The notes under the pieces: model-generated
What the model was told of the DNA's origin: nothing
The model's input: only the letters and a program-made list of their open reading frames with translations
The model's database searches: none
Translations under genes and position numbers: made by a program
Shown here: piece after piece, positions 7,446-17,097 of the stretch
How positions within the stretch are numbered: position 1 is the stretch's first letter
Layout of the letters: each line of letters starts with the position of its first letter
Assembly (NCBI GenBank): GCA_021807675.1
Contig: JAKBCR010000018.1
Span: 1 to 37,101, forward strand
Direction of reading: 5' to 3'
Source: Pseudomonadota bacterium
Lineage (GTDB): Bacteria; Pseudomonadota; Gammaproteobacteria; Steroidobacterales; Steroidobacteraceae
Length of the DNA stretch: 37,101 bases

Positions 7446-10352
7446 ATGCTCGAACCTACACCTCTTTACGGCGGTAATGCCGCCTTTCTCGATGCCCTCT
7501 ACGAGCAGTACCTTCGCGACCCCGCGAGCGTAGAGGAGAAATGGCGTTCCTATTTCGAGGCTCTGCCGGGCCCGAAGGGCGCGGAGCGTCCGCAAGGACC
7601 CCTGGAGGCGGCGCTCATCGAGCGCGCGCGCGAGCCCCGCGCGCTCGCCGCGCCGGCACCGGCTGGCGATGCCGGCGTCAGCGCCAGGCAGGCGGCGGTG
7701 TCGCGCCTCATCCAGGTCTGGACGAACCGCGGCCATCTCGTCGCGAGGCTCGACCCGCTCGGGCTCGTGCAGCGGCCACGGCCCTCGGTGCTCGACCTCG
7801 AGTACTTCGGACTCGGGCCCGCCGATCTCGACTCGGAGTTCTTTACCTCCAGCCGCAACGAGGCGGTGCCTCAGCGCATGAGGCTGCGGGAGATCCTGGG
7901 CCAGCTCGAGGCCATCTACGCCGGGCCCATCGGCGCCGAATTCGCGCACGTCTCGGAAGCGCAGGAGCGCCTGTGGCTGCAGGATCGGTTCCAGTCGAGC
8001 CGGCTCCTGCACCGCTTCGCGGCGGAGGACAAACGTAACATCCTCTGGCAGCTCACCGCCGCCGAAGGGCTGGAGCGTTATCTACACACCCGGTACGTCG
8101 GCCAGAAGCGCTTCTCGCTCGAGGGTGGAGAGACGCTGCTGCCGCTCCTCGATGACCTCGTCCAGAGCTGCGGCGGGGTGAAGGTCGAGGAGGTCGTGAT
8201 CGGCATGGCGCACCGGGGGCGCCTGAACGTTCTCGTCAATCTCCTCGGCAAGTCGCCGGCGACGCTCTTCTCGGAGTTCGAGGGTGCCTATGACCTCAGC
8301 CGCCTGAAGGGCTCGGGCGATGTGAAATATCACAAGGGCTTCTCCGCCGACCTGCGGACCGCCTCCGGCAACGTTCATACCGTGCTCGCCTTCAATCCCT
8401 CGCACCTCGAGGTCGTCAACCCCGTGGTCGAGGGCTCGGTGCGGGCGCGCCAGGAGCGGCGCAACGACGCCCGGGGCGACCGGGTGCTGGCACTGCTGAT
8501 TCACGGCGATGCGGCGTTTGCCGGCCAGGGCGTGGTGATGGAGACGCTGCAGCTCTCCCAGGCGCGCGGCTTCTACACCGGCGGCACCGTCCACGTCATC
8601 ATCAACAATCAGGTGGGCTTCACCACCTCCGAGCCGAGCGATGCCCGCTCGACGCTCTACTGCAGCGACGTCGCGAAGATGTTGGAAGCGCCGATCTTCC
8701 ACGTCAATGCCGACGATCCCGAGGCGGCCGTGCTCGTTACCCGGCTCGCGCTCGAATATCGCATGCGGTTTCACAAGGATGTGGTGATCGACCTGGTCTG
8801 CTACCGCCGGCACGGCCACAACGAGGCCGATGAGCCGGCAGCGACTCAGCCCGTCATGTACCAGGTCATTCGCCGGCACCCCACGACTCGGCAGCTCTAT
8901 GCCGAGCGGCTGGTGGCCGAGAGTGTCCTCACCCAGGCCGATGCCGAGGGAATGCTGGAGCAGTATCGCGATGGGCTCGACAAGGGCCGCCCGCAGGCGC
9001 GCGCCGCGCTCGGCATGATCGGCAACAAATTCACGATCGACTGGACGCGCTACGCCCAAGCCGACTGGACGGAAAGGGTGAGCACGGGCGTCGGCCTGGG
9101 CCGCATCGAGTCCCTGGGCAAGCGGCTGACGGAGCTGCCTTCCGGCCTGACACTGCATCCCCGCGTTGCCAACGTCATGGCCAATCGCAAGAAGATGATT
9201 GCCGGGGAGCTGCCGCTCGACTGGGGATGCGCGGAAACGCTCGCCTATGCTTCGCTCATCGAGGAGGGCTTCTCCGTGCGCCTCTGCGGGCAGGACGCCG
9301 GTCGCGGCACCTTCTTCCACCGGCATGCGGTCCTGCACGATCAGGGCTCCGACAGGGTCTACCTCCCGCTGCAGCATCTGGCGAGCCCGCAACCGCGGGT
9401 CGAGATCATCGACTCGGTGCTGTCGGAAGAGGCGGTGATGGGCTTCGAGTACGGGTACTCGACCACGGACCCGAACTGCCTCTCGATCTGGGAAGGCCAG
9501 TACGGTGACTTCGCCAACGGCGCCCAGGTCATCATCGACCAGTTCATCAGCTCCGGCGAGTCCAAGTGGGAGCGTTATTGCGGGCTCGTGCTCTTCCTGC
9601 CCCACGGCTACGAAGGGTCGGGCCCGGAGCATTCCTCCGCGCGCCTCGAGCGGTATCTGCAGCTTTGCGCAGAGTCAAACATGCAGGTCTGCGTGCCCTC
9701 GACGCCCGCGCAGATGTTCCACATGCTGCGCCGGCAGATGCTGCAGTCATTCCGCAAGCCGCTCATCGTCATGACGCCGAAGAGCCTGTTACGGCACGAC
9801 CTCTCGGTCTCCAGCCTCGAGGGACTGACGCGCGGCAGCTTCGCGCGCGTGATCGGGGAGAGCGATGACCTGCCGCAGCAGGGGGTGCGCCGGGTGGTCT
9901 TCTGTAGCGGCAAGGTGTACTTCGACCTGCTGAAGACGCGCCGCAAGGACGGCATCCGAGACGTTGCGCTGGTGCGGATCGAGCAGCTCTATCCGTTCCC
10001 GACGGAGGAGTACGAGGCGGCGCTGGCACGCTACCCGAATGCGCGCGATGTGGTGTGGTGTCAGGAAGAGCCGCAGAATCAGGGCGCCTGGTATCAGATC
10101 CGCCACCGGCTGCAGGAGCCATTGGGCCAAGGCCGGATCGTGCTCTATGCCGGGCGCGCCTCCGCGGCCGCACCCGCCACGGGGATCGGCAAGATTCACG
10201 AGGCCGAGCAGCAATCGCTCACCAATGCCGCGCTGCACGCCGCGACGATCGAGGACTCCGCCAGAGAGACGACACGGCTCACCGCCGGTGCCGGTCCCGC
10301 CGCGGCCGGCGAGCAGGCGCCTGCGACACCGCTGCGAAAGAAGAGGTCATGA
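7446..10352 (+). CDS. sucA: 2-oxoglutarate dehydrogenase E1 component
   Basis: The 968-residue thiamine-diphosphate enzyme decarboxylates 2-oxoglutarate and succinylates the lipoyl arm of SucB in the TCA cycle. The N-terminus has the family recruiting helix ([20 protein letters not shown]). [19 protein letters not shown] lies near residue 255, [18 protein letters not shown] near 353, and the C-terminal transketolase-like half has [16 protein letters not shown] and [11 protein letters not shown]. Length is slightly above the usual 930-950. ATG 7446 directly follows an eight-C run with no Shine-Dalgarno, which is odd for a highly expressed gene. The stop overlaps the sucB start (ATGA), so translation of the two is probably coupled. 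Confidence 0.97.
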   Translation: MLEPTPLYGGNAAFLDALYEQYLRDPASVEEKWRSYFEALPGPKGAERPQGPLEAALIERAREPRALAAPAPAGDAGVSARQAAVSRLIQVWTNRGHLVARLDPLGLVQRPRPSVLDLEYFGLGPADLDSEFFTSSRNEAVPQRMRLREILGQLEAIYAGPIGAEFAHVSEAQERLWLQDRFQSSRLLHRFAAEDKRNILWQLTAAEGLERYLHTRYVGQKRFSLEGGETLLPLLDDLVQSCGGVKVEEVVIGMAHRGRLNVLVNLLGKSPATLFSEFEGAYDLSRLKGSGDVKYHKGFSADLRTASGNVHTVLAFNPSHLEVVNPVVEGSVRARQERRNDARGDRVLALLIHGDAAFAGQGVVMETLQLSQARGFYTGGTVHVIINNQVGFTTSEPSDARSTLYCSDVAKMLEAPIFHVNADDPEAAVLVTRLALEYRMRFHKDVVIDLVCYRRHGHNEADEPAATQPVMYQVIRRHPTTRQLYAERLVAESVLTQADAEGMLEQYRDGLDKGRPQARAALGMIGNKFTIDWTRYAQADWTERVSTGVGLGRIESLGKRLTELPSGLTLHPRVANVMANRKKMIAGELPLDWGCAETLAYASLIEEGFSVRLCGQDAGRGTFFHRHAVLHDQGSDRVYLPLQHLASPQPRVEIIDSVLSEEAVMGFEYGYSTTDPNCLSIWEGQYGDFANGAQVIIDQFISSGESKWERYCGLVLFLPHGYEGSGPEHSSARLERYLQLCAESNMQVCVPSTPAQMFHMLRRQMLQSFRKPLIVMTPKSLLRHDLSVSSLEGLTRGSFARVIGESDDLPQQGVRRVVFCSGKVYFDLLKTRRKDGIRDVALVRIEQLYPFPTEEYEAALARYPNARDVVWCQEEPQNQGAWYQIRHRLQEPLGQGRIVLYAGRASAAAPATGIGKIHEAEQQSLTNAALHAATIEDSARETTRLTAGAGPAAAGEQAPATPLRKKRS

Positions 10353-11569
10353 CCACCGAGATCAAAGTCCCCCAGCTGCCCGAGTCCATCACCGACGCGA
10401 CGCTCGTCGCCTGGCACAAGAAGCCCGGCGATGCCATCACGCGCGACGAGAACCTCGCCGACCTCGAGACCGACAAGGTCGTGCTCGAAGTGCCCGCGCC
10501 GGCAACCGGGGTGCTGCGCGAGGTGAAGGTGCAGACCGGCACGGTGGTCACCGCCGGACAGGTCTTGGCACTGATTGAGGAGGGGGCCCAAGCGGCGGCG
10601 GCGCCGGCTGTCGCCGAGGCCGCTTCGCGCGCGGAGGAGCTCAAGGCCACCGGTACTGAAGGCGGAAAGGAGAAGCTGAGTCCCTCGGTGCGCCGCCTGA
10701 TCGAGGAGAACCGGCTCGATGCCGCAGCGATTCCGGCAAGCGGCCGCGATGGGCGGCTCACCAAGTCGGACATTGTCGATTTTCTCGGCAGAAAGCAGGG
10801 TGCGGCTGCCGCATCGGCGCCTGCCGCGCGCGCACCGGTGCCCACTGCGACGGTGCTGCCGGCAAGCGCCCGTGGCGAGCATCGGGTCCCGATGACGCGG
10901 TTGCGTCAACGCGTTGCGCAGCGCCTGGTCGAGGCGCAGTCGACGCAGGCGCTGCTGAGCTCATTCAACGAGGTCGATCTCACCGCGGTCCAGGACCTGC
11001 GTGCCAGGCACAAGGACCGCTTCGAGAAAGAGCACGGGGTGAAGCTCGGCTTCATGTCGTTCTTCGTGAGAGCGTGCATCGAGGCACTGAAGAAGTTCCC
11101 GGTCGTCAACGCCTCGGTCGACGGCAACGACATCGTCTACCATGAGTTTTACGACATCGGCGTCGCCGTCTCGACGGAGCGCGGGCTCGTGGTGCCTATC
11201 GTCAGGGACGCCGACATCAAGAGTTTCGCCACCATCGAAAAGGAGATCGGCGAATATGCCAGGAAGGCGCGGTCGGGCAGTCTGACGATCGAGGAGCTGA
11301 CGGGGGGGACGTTTACCATCACCAATGGAGGCGTGTTCGGCTCCCTCATGTCGACGCCGATCGTCAATGCGCCGCAAAGCGCCATCCTGGGGATGCACAA
11401 GATCCAGGAGCGGCCGATGGTGGTCGCCGGGCAGATCGCCATCCGCCCCATGATGTACATCGCCATCACCTACGATCATCGCATCATCGATGGCCGTGAG
11501 GCCGTGCAGTTCCTCGTGACGGTGAAGGAATGCCTCGAGGATCCCGGCCGCATGCTGTTGGGGGTTTGA
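10349..11569 (+). CDS. sucB: Dihydrolipoamide succinyltransferase (E2 of 2-OGDH)
   Basis: The 406-residue product starts at ATG 10349, overlapping the sucA stop by 4 bp, with AAGAGG upstream. Domains in order: lipoyl domain 1-75 with the lipoylated K43 in [11 protein letters not shown]; Ala/Pro linker; peripheral-subunit-binding domain ([19 protein letters not shown]) about 110-150; catalytic acyltransferase domain ending [14 protein letters not shown] with H377 and D381. It forms the 24-mer core of the complex and transfers succinyl groups to CoA. The open frame continues upstream of the start only as an out-of-frame shadow of sucA. Confidence 0.97.
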   Translation: MTTEIKVPQLPESITDATLVAWHKKPGDAITRDENLADLETDKVVLEVPAPATGVLREVKVQTGTVVTAGQVLALIEEGAQAAAAPAVAEAASRAEELKATGTEGGKEKLSPSVRRLIEENRLDAAAIPASGRDGRLTKSDIVDFLGRKQGAAAASAPAARAPVPTATVLPASARGEHRVPMTRLRQRVAQRLVEAQSTQALLSSFNEVDLTAVQDLRARHKDRFEKEHGVKLGFMSFFVRACIEALKKFPVVNASVDGNDIVYHEFYDIGVAVSTERGLVVPIVRDADIKSFATIEKEIGEYARKARSGSLTIEELTGGTFTITNGGVFGSLMSTPIVNAPQSAILGMHKIQERPMVVAGQIAIRPMMYIAITYDHRIIDGREAVQFLVTVKECLEDPGRMLLGV

Positions 11570-11573
11570 AGCC

Positions 11574-13001
11574 ATGGCAGATTCTTTCGACGTCGTCGTC
11601 ATCGGCGGCGGGCCGGCAGGCTATCCGGCCGCGATCCGCGCCGCCCAGAACAAGCTGAGCGTCGCCTGCATCGACGAGTGGAAGAACCGCGACGGCACGA
11701 TGTCCTTCGGGGGCACGTGCCTCAACGCCGGCTGCATTCCCTCCAAGGCGCTGCTCGAGTCGACCGAGATGTATCACCGCCTGCAGGAGGAGTTCCCGGT
11801 GCACGGCATCCGCGCGAGCGGAGTCAGCTTCGATGTCGCGCAGATGCAGAAGCGCAAGTCCGGCATCGTCAAGACCATGACGCAGGGCATCCTGGCGCTC
11901 TTCAAGGCCAATGGGGTGACACCGCTCCAGGGGCACGGCAAGCTCCTTCCGGGCAGGAAGGTCGAGCTCACGACGCCCGACGGCACGCGCCGGGAGCTGA
12001 CCGCGAAGCAAGTGATCCTCGCCTCGGGCTCCGCGCCCATCGAGCTCAAGTCGGCGCCTTTTCAGGCGCCGCACATCGTCGACTCGTGGGGCGCGCTCGA
12101 TTTCGAGGGGGTTCCGAAGCGTCTCGCCATCATTGGCGCCGGCATCATCGGCCTGGAGCTCGGCAGCGTGTGGCGCCGCCTCGGGAGCGAGGTGACGGTG
12201 CTCGAGGCGCTCCCGGACCTCCTGGCGACAGCCGATCAGCAGGTGGCGAAGGAAGCCGCGCGGCACTTCAAGAGGCTCGGGCTCGACATCCGCCTCGGCG
12301 CCAAGGTGACGGGCGCACGCCTCGGTCGAGGCGGGGTCGATGTCACCTACACCGATGGCAAGGGCGAGCAGACACTCACGGTCGATAGGCTCTTCGTGGC
12401 GATCGGCCGCCGTCCCTACACGCGTGACCTCCTCGCGGCGGGCACGGGGGTGGAGCTCGACGAGCGTGGATTCATCAAGGTTGACCATCAATGCCGCACG
12501 GGCGCCGAAGGCGTCTGGGCGGTAGGCGACTGCGTGCGCGGCCCCATGCTGGCGCACAAGGGCAAGGAGGAGGGCGTCATGGTTGCCGATCTCATCGCCG
12601 GACGCTTTGGCGAGGTGAATTACAAGACGGTTCCGTCGGTGATCTACACCGCCCCGGAGATCGCGTGGGTCGGCCAGACCGAGGAGCAGGTGAAGGCGAG
12701 CGGCCGACCCTACAAGGTCGGTGTCTTCCCTTTCCTCGCCAGTGGCCGCGCGCGCGCCATGGAGCAGGCGCAAGGGTTCGCGAAGATCGTCGCCGCGCAG
12801 GACGACGACGAGATCCTGGGCGTGCACATCATCGGCCCGCTGGCCGGCGAGCTCATCGCCGAGGCGGTGTTGGCAATGGAGTACTCCGCGAGCACCGAGG
12901 ATCTGCAGCGTACCATCCACGCGCATCCGACGCTGTCGGAGGCGGTGCACGAGGCTGCCCTCGCCGCCGACCAGCGCGCGATCGACTCGATCAACCGCTA
13001 G
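11574..13001 (+). CDS. lpd: Dihydrolipoamide dehydrogenase (E3)
   Basis: The 475-residue FAD disulfide oxidoreductase reoxidises the dihydrolipoyl arm of SucB with NAD+. It shows the FAD-binding VVIGGGPAGYPAA, redox-active cysteines C48 and C53 in GGTCLNAGCIPSKALL, the NAD-binding IIGAGIIGLELGS, the second FAD motif VWAVGDCV, and the C-terminal dimer-interface His451-Glu456 (HPTLSE). It starts 4 bp after sucB and is the last gene of the operon. Having lpd dedicated to the OGDH operon rather than the pyruvate dehydrogenase operon is common in proteobacteria. Confidence 0.97.
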   Translation: MADSFDVVVIGGGPAGYPAAIRAAQNKLSVACIDEWKNRDGTMSFGGTCLNAGCIPSKALLESTEMYHRLQEEFPVHGIRASGVSFDVAQMQKRKSGIVKTMTQGILALFKANGVTPLQGHGKLLPGRKVELTTPDGTRRELTAKQVILASGSAPIELKSAPFQAPHIVDSWGALDFEGVPKRLAIIGAGIIGLELGSVWRRLGSEVTVLEALPDLLATADQQVAKEAARHFKRLGLDIRLGAKVTGARLGRGGVDVTYTDGKGEQTLTVDRLFVAIGRRPYTRDLLAAGTGVELDERGFIKVDHQCRTGAEGVWAVGDCVRGPMLAHKGKEEGVMVADLIAGRFGEVNYKTVPSVIYTAPEIAWVGQTEEQVKASGRPYKVGVFPFLASGRARAMEQAQGFAKIVAAQDDDEILGVHIIGPLAGELIAEAVLAMEYSASTEDLQRTIHAHPTLSEAVHEAALAADQRAIDSINR

Positions 13002-13032
13002 AGCAACGTCGGCGCGAAAGCAGTTGATCATG

Positions 13033-13048
13033 CGGCCCAGGGCCGTTT
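13033..13048 (+). terminator. Hairpin between convergent lpd and relA
   Basis: CGGCC-CAG-GGCCG (13033-13045) followed by TTT lies in the 53-bp gap between the lpd and relA stop codons. The stem is short and the T-run is only three bases, so this is a weak terminator candidate for the suc operon. Confidence 0.4.
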
Positions 13049-13054
13049 CCAATC

Positions 13055-15232
13055 TCAACTGACTCTGCGCGCCTGGATCACGTTCGGTACCGTACTCAGG
13101 CGGTGCAGCACGCGCGCGAGCTGCTCGAGATTGCTGACGGGCACCATCAGCCGCACGTGCGCGGTGCCGGTATCATGGTTGGTCACGGTCGACATGGAGT
13201 CGATGCTCAGGCGCTCGAGCGCCAGCACGTCCGTCAGGTCCCGCAGCAGTCCACGCCTGTCGTAGGCAGTGATGGCGATCTGCGCAGCGATCCCCGCCGC
13301 CTCCGTCGAGCTCCATTTCACCTTCAGCACACGCTCCGGTCTGACCTCGCTCATGCGCGCCAGACTCGGGCAGTTGCTGCGGTGGATGGTCACCCCGCGC
13401 CCCACCGTCACGTACCCCGTGATGGGCTGCGGTGGCAGTGGCGCACAGCAGCGGGCGAGGGTGATCGGCAGATCGCCGACACCCTCGATCTCGACGGGCG
13501 AGCCGCGAGCGGATCGCCCGGAGCGACCTGCAACGCCGGGCGCTCCAGCGCTTGGCGGCCCCGAAGGAGCGAGGCCAGGGATAGGCCAAGTAACCGGCAG
13601 GCGCCCGCGCACGATGCGCTGGCCGGGGGCTCTGCCGGCAGCGACGGCCAGCGGCACGGCCCCCTGCACCGCTCCTGGCGCACCGCCATCGGGCAGCGGC
13701 TGGTGCTCGGGAGTTTCCACCGCATCGTGCTTGCGAAACCACGCGCGCACCTTCGCCCGGTTGCGGGGCGAGGCGAGGAACCCCTGCTCGGACGCGAGCC
13801 AGTCCCGGCTCGGTGCATCCTGCTTGCCCGTGATGATCTCGACGATCTCGCCGTTCGAGAGCGTGTAAGTCAACGGCACGATCCGGCCGTTCACCTTGGC
13901 ACCGCGGCAGCGATGACCCAGGGAGGTGTGGACGCTGTAGGCGAAATCGAGCGGCGTTGCGCCGCGAGGGAGGTCGACGACTTCGCCCTTCGGCGTCAGA
14001 GCGTACACCCGGTCCTCGAACAGCTCCGAGGCCAGCTGCTCGAGAAACTCCCGATCGGACTGCGGACCGGGCTCCTCGCGCACCTGGGGCTGAAGGAGCC
14101 GCCGCACCCACTCGATCTTGCGCTGGTACTGCGTATCGGGGGCGCCGCCCTCCTTGTAGGTCCAGTGCGCCGCGACTCCGAGCTCGGCGTGCTCGTGCAT
14201 CTCCCGGGTGCGAATCTGCACCTCGACGCTCTTGCCCTGCGGCCCGATGACCGCTGTATGAATGGAGCGATAGAAGTTTCCCTTGGGTGTCGCGATGTAG
14301 TCGTCGAACTCGCCCGGGATGTAGGTCCAGAGGCCATGCACCACGCCGAGTGCTGCATAGCAGTCGCGGACGCTCGCCACGATGATGCGCACGGCCCTGA
14401 CGTCGAAGAGCTGCTCGAAGGCCAGCTGCTTGCGCTGCATCTTCCGGTAGATGCTGTACATGTGTTTCGGCCGGCCGTAGACCTCCGCCTCGACTCCGGC
14501 GGCCCGAAGCTCCGAGCGCAGCGTCCGGCAGAGCTCCTCGATATAGCGCTCTCGGTCGGCGCGCCGCTCATTGAGAGCGCCCGCGATTCGCCGGTACTCC
14601 TCGGGCTCCAGGTAGCGGAATGCCAGATCCTCGAGCTCCCATTTGAGCTGCCAGACCCCTAGCCGGCTGGCGAGCGGCGCAAAGATGGACCGTGCCTCGA
14701 CCGCCCGGCGCTCCCGCTCGGCGAGGCCGTGCGCATCGTTCGGCAGGTCCCGGGCATGGCGAAGGGCAACCAGCTGCTCGGCGAGGCGCGCGAGGATCAG
14801 TCGCGGATCGCTGACTACTGCCAGGAGCATCTTGCGCAGCGTCTCTGCCTGGCGCGCATCGAGTCCCTGGGCGGGGGACCAGTTGCGCGGCAGTCCAAGC
14901 TCGCCGAGCTTGAGAAGGGCGAGGGCCGTGTCGGCGGCGGCTCGGCCGGCCATCGGGGCGAGGCGCTCGGCGGCGCGACGGAGGTCCGACTGCTTCTCCT
15001 CGCCCTCGAGGTCGAGGGCGGCCTTCACCAGCACGGCATTCGCGAGGTCCGCGTCGGACGTCAGTGCACCAAGGAGCTCAGCCGCCTCGGCCGCCGTGGC
15101 CAGCGTCCCAGGCGCGAGTGCGCTGATCGCCTCGATCGCGCACCGGGCGGCGGCGATCGAGGCGATCAGCTCTGGCGCGCAGAGTTGCCGGGTTTCCATG
15201 ACTGCCTGAAGGACCCCTTTTACGGCTATCAT
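13055..15232 (-). CDS. relA: RelA-type GTP pyrophosphokinase ((p)ppGpp synthetase)
   Basis: From ATG 15232 (MIAVKGVLQ, resembling the MVAVR start of known RelA) the product is 725 residues. In-frame ATG 15304 would start inside the yebC start. Domains: N-terminal HD region lacking the HD dyad, hence no hydrolase; synthetase domain with VYGRPKHMYSIYRKMQ and the monofunctional EFDD signature (EXDD); TGS domain (VYALTPKGEVVDLPRGATP); zinc-finger-like RCCAPLPPQPITGYVTVGRG; C-terminal ACT domain (AYDRRGLLRDLTDVLA). It makes ppGpp on stalled ribosomes. The stretch between TGS and the zinc finger (about 13490-13740) is Pro/Gly/Ala-rich and lacks the recognisable helical domain. Confidence 0.92.
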   Translation of the reverse strand: MIAVKGVLQAVMETRQLCAPELIASIAAARCAIEAISALAPGTLATAAEAAELLGALTSDADLANAVLVKAALDLEGEEKQSDLRRAAERLAPMAGRAAADTALALLKLGELGLPRNWSPAQGLDARQAETLRKMLLAVVSDPRLILARLAEQLVALRHARDLPNDAHGLAERERRAVEARSIFAPLASRLGVWQLKWELEDLAFRYLEPEEYRRIAGALNERRADRERYIEELCRTLRSELRAAGVEAEVYGRPKHMYSIYRKMQRKQLAFEQLFDVRAVRIIVASVRDCYAALGVVHGLWTYIPGEFDDYIATPKGNFYRSIHTAVIGPQGKSVEVQIRTREMHEHAELGVAAHWTYKEGGAPDTQYQRKIEWVRRLLQPQVREEPGPQSDREFLEQLASELFEDRVYALTPKGEVVDLPRGATPLDFAYSVHTSLGHRCRGAKVNGRIVPLTYTLSNGEIVEIITGKQDAPSRDWLASEQGFLASPRNRAKVRAWFRKHDAVETPEHQPLPDGGAPGAVQGAVPLAVAAGRAPGQRIVRGRLPVTWPIPGLAPSGPPSAGAPGVAGRSGRSARGSPVEIEGVGDLPITLARCCAPLPPQPITGYVTVGRGVTIHRSNCPSLARMSEVRPERVLKVKWSSTEAAGIAAQIAITAYDRRGLLRDLTDVLALERLSIDSMSTVTNHDTGTAHVRLMVPVSNLEQLARVLHRLSTVPNVIQARRVS

Positions 15233-15302
15233 AACCGGCGGCTTTCCGGGCGGCGTCGCGCAGGCGCGGCCGGGTGCCCGGCGCCGATGGTCCTTCGAGC
15301 TC

Positions 15303-15932
15303 ATGGCCAGTCACAGCAGGTGGGCGAACATTCAGCACATTACGGGACGTGCCGCGCGAGCGGCGCCCGCCCGCGCGAGAGTGCGCGCGCCGGGTGCCGT
15401 GCCAGCCGCCGGCCATGGCACGGCCCGATCCGCCGATCCCGTGCTCTACGAGGGCTACGGCCCAGGTGGCGCGGCTGTGCTGATCGAGTGCATTACCGAT
15501 GATAGCAACCGCACCCGAGCGGACCTGCGTCGGGCCTTCAGCGAGCATGGGGGTCACCTGGGCGCGGAGGGCTCTGTGAGCTACCTCTTCAACCACGTAG
15601 GTCTCATGATCTACCCGGCGGGTACCGACGAGGAGCGGCTCATGAGAGCGGCCCTCGAGGCCGGCGCCGAGGATGTCGTTCCCAACTCCGACCGCTCGAT
15701 CGAGGTGCTGGCCGATCCGATGGAGTTCGAGACGGTGCGCGCGATCCTGACGGATTGCGGCTTCGCGCCGGCCACCGCAGAGGTGACCGAGCGCGCTTCC
15801 CTGACGACGCTGCTTTCCGGAGAATCGGCCCGGCGGATGGTGCGACTGCTCGAGACGTTGGAAGACCGGGATGATGTGAGGAACGTGTATTCGAATGTCG
15901 AGATATCGGACGAGGTCCTGGCGCGCATTTGA
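15303..15932 (+). CDS. yebC: YebC/PmpR/TACO1-family protein with abnormal N-terminal domain
   Basis: The 209-residue protein starts with the family hallmark (MASHSRWANIQH) and has the two C-terminal domains (LYEGYGPGGAAVLIEC, TDDSNRTRADLRRAF, GSVSYLF). Family members are 235-250 residues; they are translation or transcription modulators, recently linked to relief of ribosome stalls at polyproline. Here the helical domain I (normally RKG..D..RGK.FTKLIREI...P.D.I.RAI) is replaced by about 30 Ala/Arg/Pro-rich residues with no homology in any frame. It could be a partly degraded gene or a divergent paralogue. It is divergent from relA and co-directional with ruvC, its usual neighbour. Confidence 0.75.
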   Translation: MASHSRWANIQHITGRAARAAPARARVRAPGAVPAAGHGTARSADPVLYEGYGPGGAAVLIECITDDSNRTRADLRRAFSEHGGHLGAEGSVSYLFNHVGLMIYPAGTDEERLMRAALEAGAEDVVPNSDRSIEVLADPMEFETVRAILTDCGFAPATAEVTERASLTTLLSGESARRMVRLLETLEDRDDVRNVYSNVEISDEVLARI

Positions 15933-15948
15933 GCCTGGCACGGCGCGT

Positions 15949-16506
15949 GTGTCGCTGGCGAGTGCCCCGTGCCTCAAAATCCTCGGCCTCGATCCCGGAT
16001 CGCGGCGGACGGGCTATGGCGTCATCGAGCGTCGAGGCACGGAGTGGACGCACGTGGCGCACGGCTGCATTGCGGTGACCGGCGCGGCCGATTCCCTCCC
16101 GGAGCGCCTGCGAGTCATCTTCGAGAGCCTGCGCGAGCTCATCGTCACTCATGTGCCGGGAGAAGTCGCCATCGAGCGGGTATTCGTCAACAGGAACGTC
16201 GACAGCGCGCTGAAGCTCGGCCAGGCCCGCGGGGCGGCGCTCTGCGCGGTCCCGAAAGGCCTGCCGGTGTTCGAGTATGCGCCGCGGGCCATCAAGCTCG
16301 CCCTCGTGGGCTCGGGCGCGGCGGAGAAGCCACAGGTAGCTCACATGATTCGGACACTCTTAGGGCTCCAGGGACGCATTTCCCCCGATGCCTCCGATGC
16401 GCTTGCCGTCGCGATCTGTCACGCGCACTCGCGGCGGCTGCATGAGCTCGCCCAGCAAACGGCGCGAGAGGCAATCGCTCAAGCGGCGCGGCCGTCCTGC
16501 CGATGA
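15949..16506 (+). CDS. ruvC: Holliday junction endonuclease RuvC
   Basis: From GTG 15949 (VSLASAPCLKILGLDPGS) the product is 185 residues, near the usual 173. The catalytic acidic residues of the RNase H-like fold are visible: D15 in GLDPGS, E76 in IERVF, and D147 and D150 in SPDASDA. It cleaves Holliday junctions symmetrically, working with RuvAB. The open frame extends upstream to 15895 inside yebC, but family alignment supports the GTG. Its stop overlaps ruvA by ATGA. Confidence 0.95.
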   Translation: MSLASAPCLKILGLDPGSRRTGYGVIERRGTEWTHVAHGCIAVTGAADSLPERLRVIFESLRELIVTHVPGEVAIERVFVNRNVDSALKLGQARGAALCAVPKGLPVFEYAPRAIKLALVGSGAAEKPQVAHMIRTLLGLQGRISPDASDALAVAICHAHSRRLHELAQQTAREAIAQAARPSCR

Positions 16507-17090
16507 TCGGGTCGGTACGGGGACGCATTCTCTCGAAGACTCCGCCACAGTTGCTGGTGGAAGCCGGTGGCCTCGGCTACGAGCTCGAGGCGCCGATGTC
16601 GACCTTCTTCGATCTGCCGGCTGTCGGAGAAGAGGTGAGGCTGCTCACGCACCTCGTGGTCCGTGAGGACGCTCACGTGCTCTACGCGTTCGGCACCGAG
16701 GATGAGCGGCGTCTCTTTCGAAGCCTCATCAAGGTCTCGGGCGTCGGCCCGAAGATCGCCCTGGCGCTGCTCTCGGGCATCAGTGTCGAGGCGTTCGCGC
16801 AGTGCGTGCAGAGCGAGGATGTGGCCGCGCTCATCAAGGTGCCGGGCATCGGCCGCAAGACCGCCGAGCGGCTGGTCATCGAGATGCGCGACCGGATCGA
16901 GGCGGGCGGGGGCAGCGCAGCGAGCGCCGTCCCCGCAGGAGCGAGTCCCGAGGCCGAGGCCTTCAGCGCCCTGGTTGCCCTCGGCTACAAGCCCGCGGAG
17001 GCGATGCGCTTGCTCAAGGCGGCGGGTCCGGGCACACATACCACCGAAGAGCTGATCCGCCGCGCCCTGAAGGGCGCGGCGCCGGAGTAG
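16503..17090 (+). CDS. ruvA: Holliday junction DNA helicase subunit RuvA
   Basis: The 195-residue protein starts [29 protein letters not shown], the classical OB-fold domain I. Helix-hairpin-helix motifs follow in domain II ([18 protein letters not shown] and [18 protein letters not shown]). A C-terminal UBA-like domain III ([20 protein letters not shown]) contacts RuvB. It binds the four-way junction as a tetramer. Start and ruvC stop overlap by 4 bp. Confidence 0.97.
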   Translation: MIGSVRGRILSKTPPQLLVEAGGLGYELEAPMSTFFDLPAVGEEVRLLTHLVVREDAHVLYAFGTEDERRLFRSLIKVSGVGPKIALALLSGISVEAFAQCVQSEDVAALIKVPGIGRKTAERLVIEMRDRIEAGGGSAASAVPAGASPEAEAFSALVALGYKPAEAMRLLKAAGPGTHTTEELIRRALKGAAPE

Positions 17091-17097
17091 ACCCACC

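Noticed and set aside
8082-9632. 516-codon minus-strand open frame inside sucA
   Set aside because: Antisense shadow of a highly conserved E1 gene in high-GC DNA; no recognisable domain.
11484-13058. 524-codon minus-strand frame across lpd
   Set aside because: Antisense shadow of lpd; composition follows the codon positions of the real gene.
13103-14662. 519-codon plus-strand frame over relA
   Set aside because: Shadow of relA; no start signal or domain.
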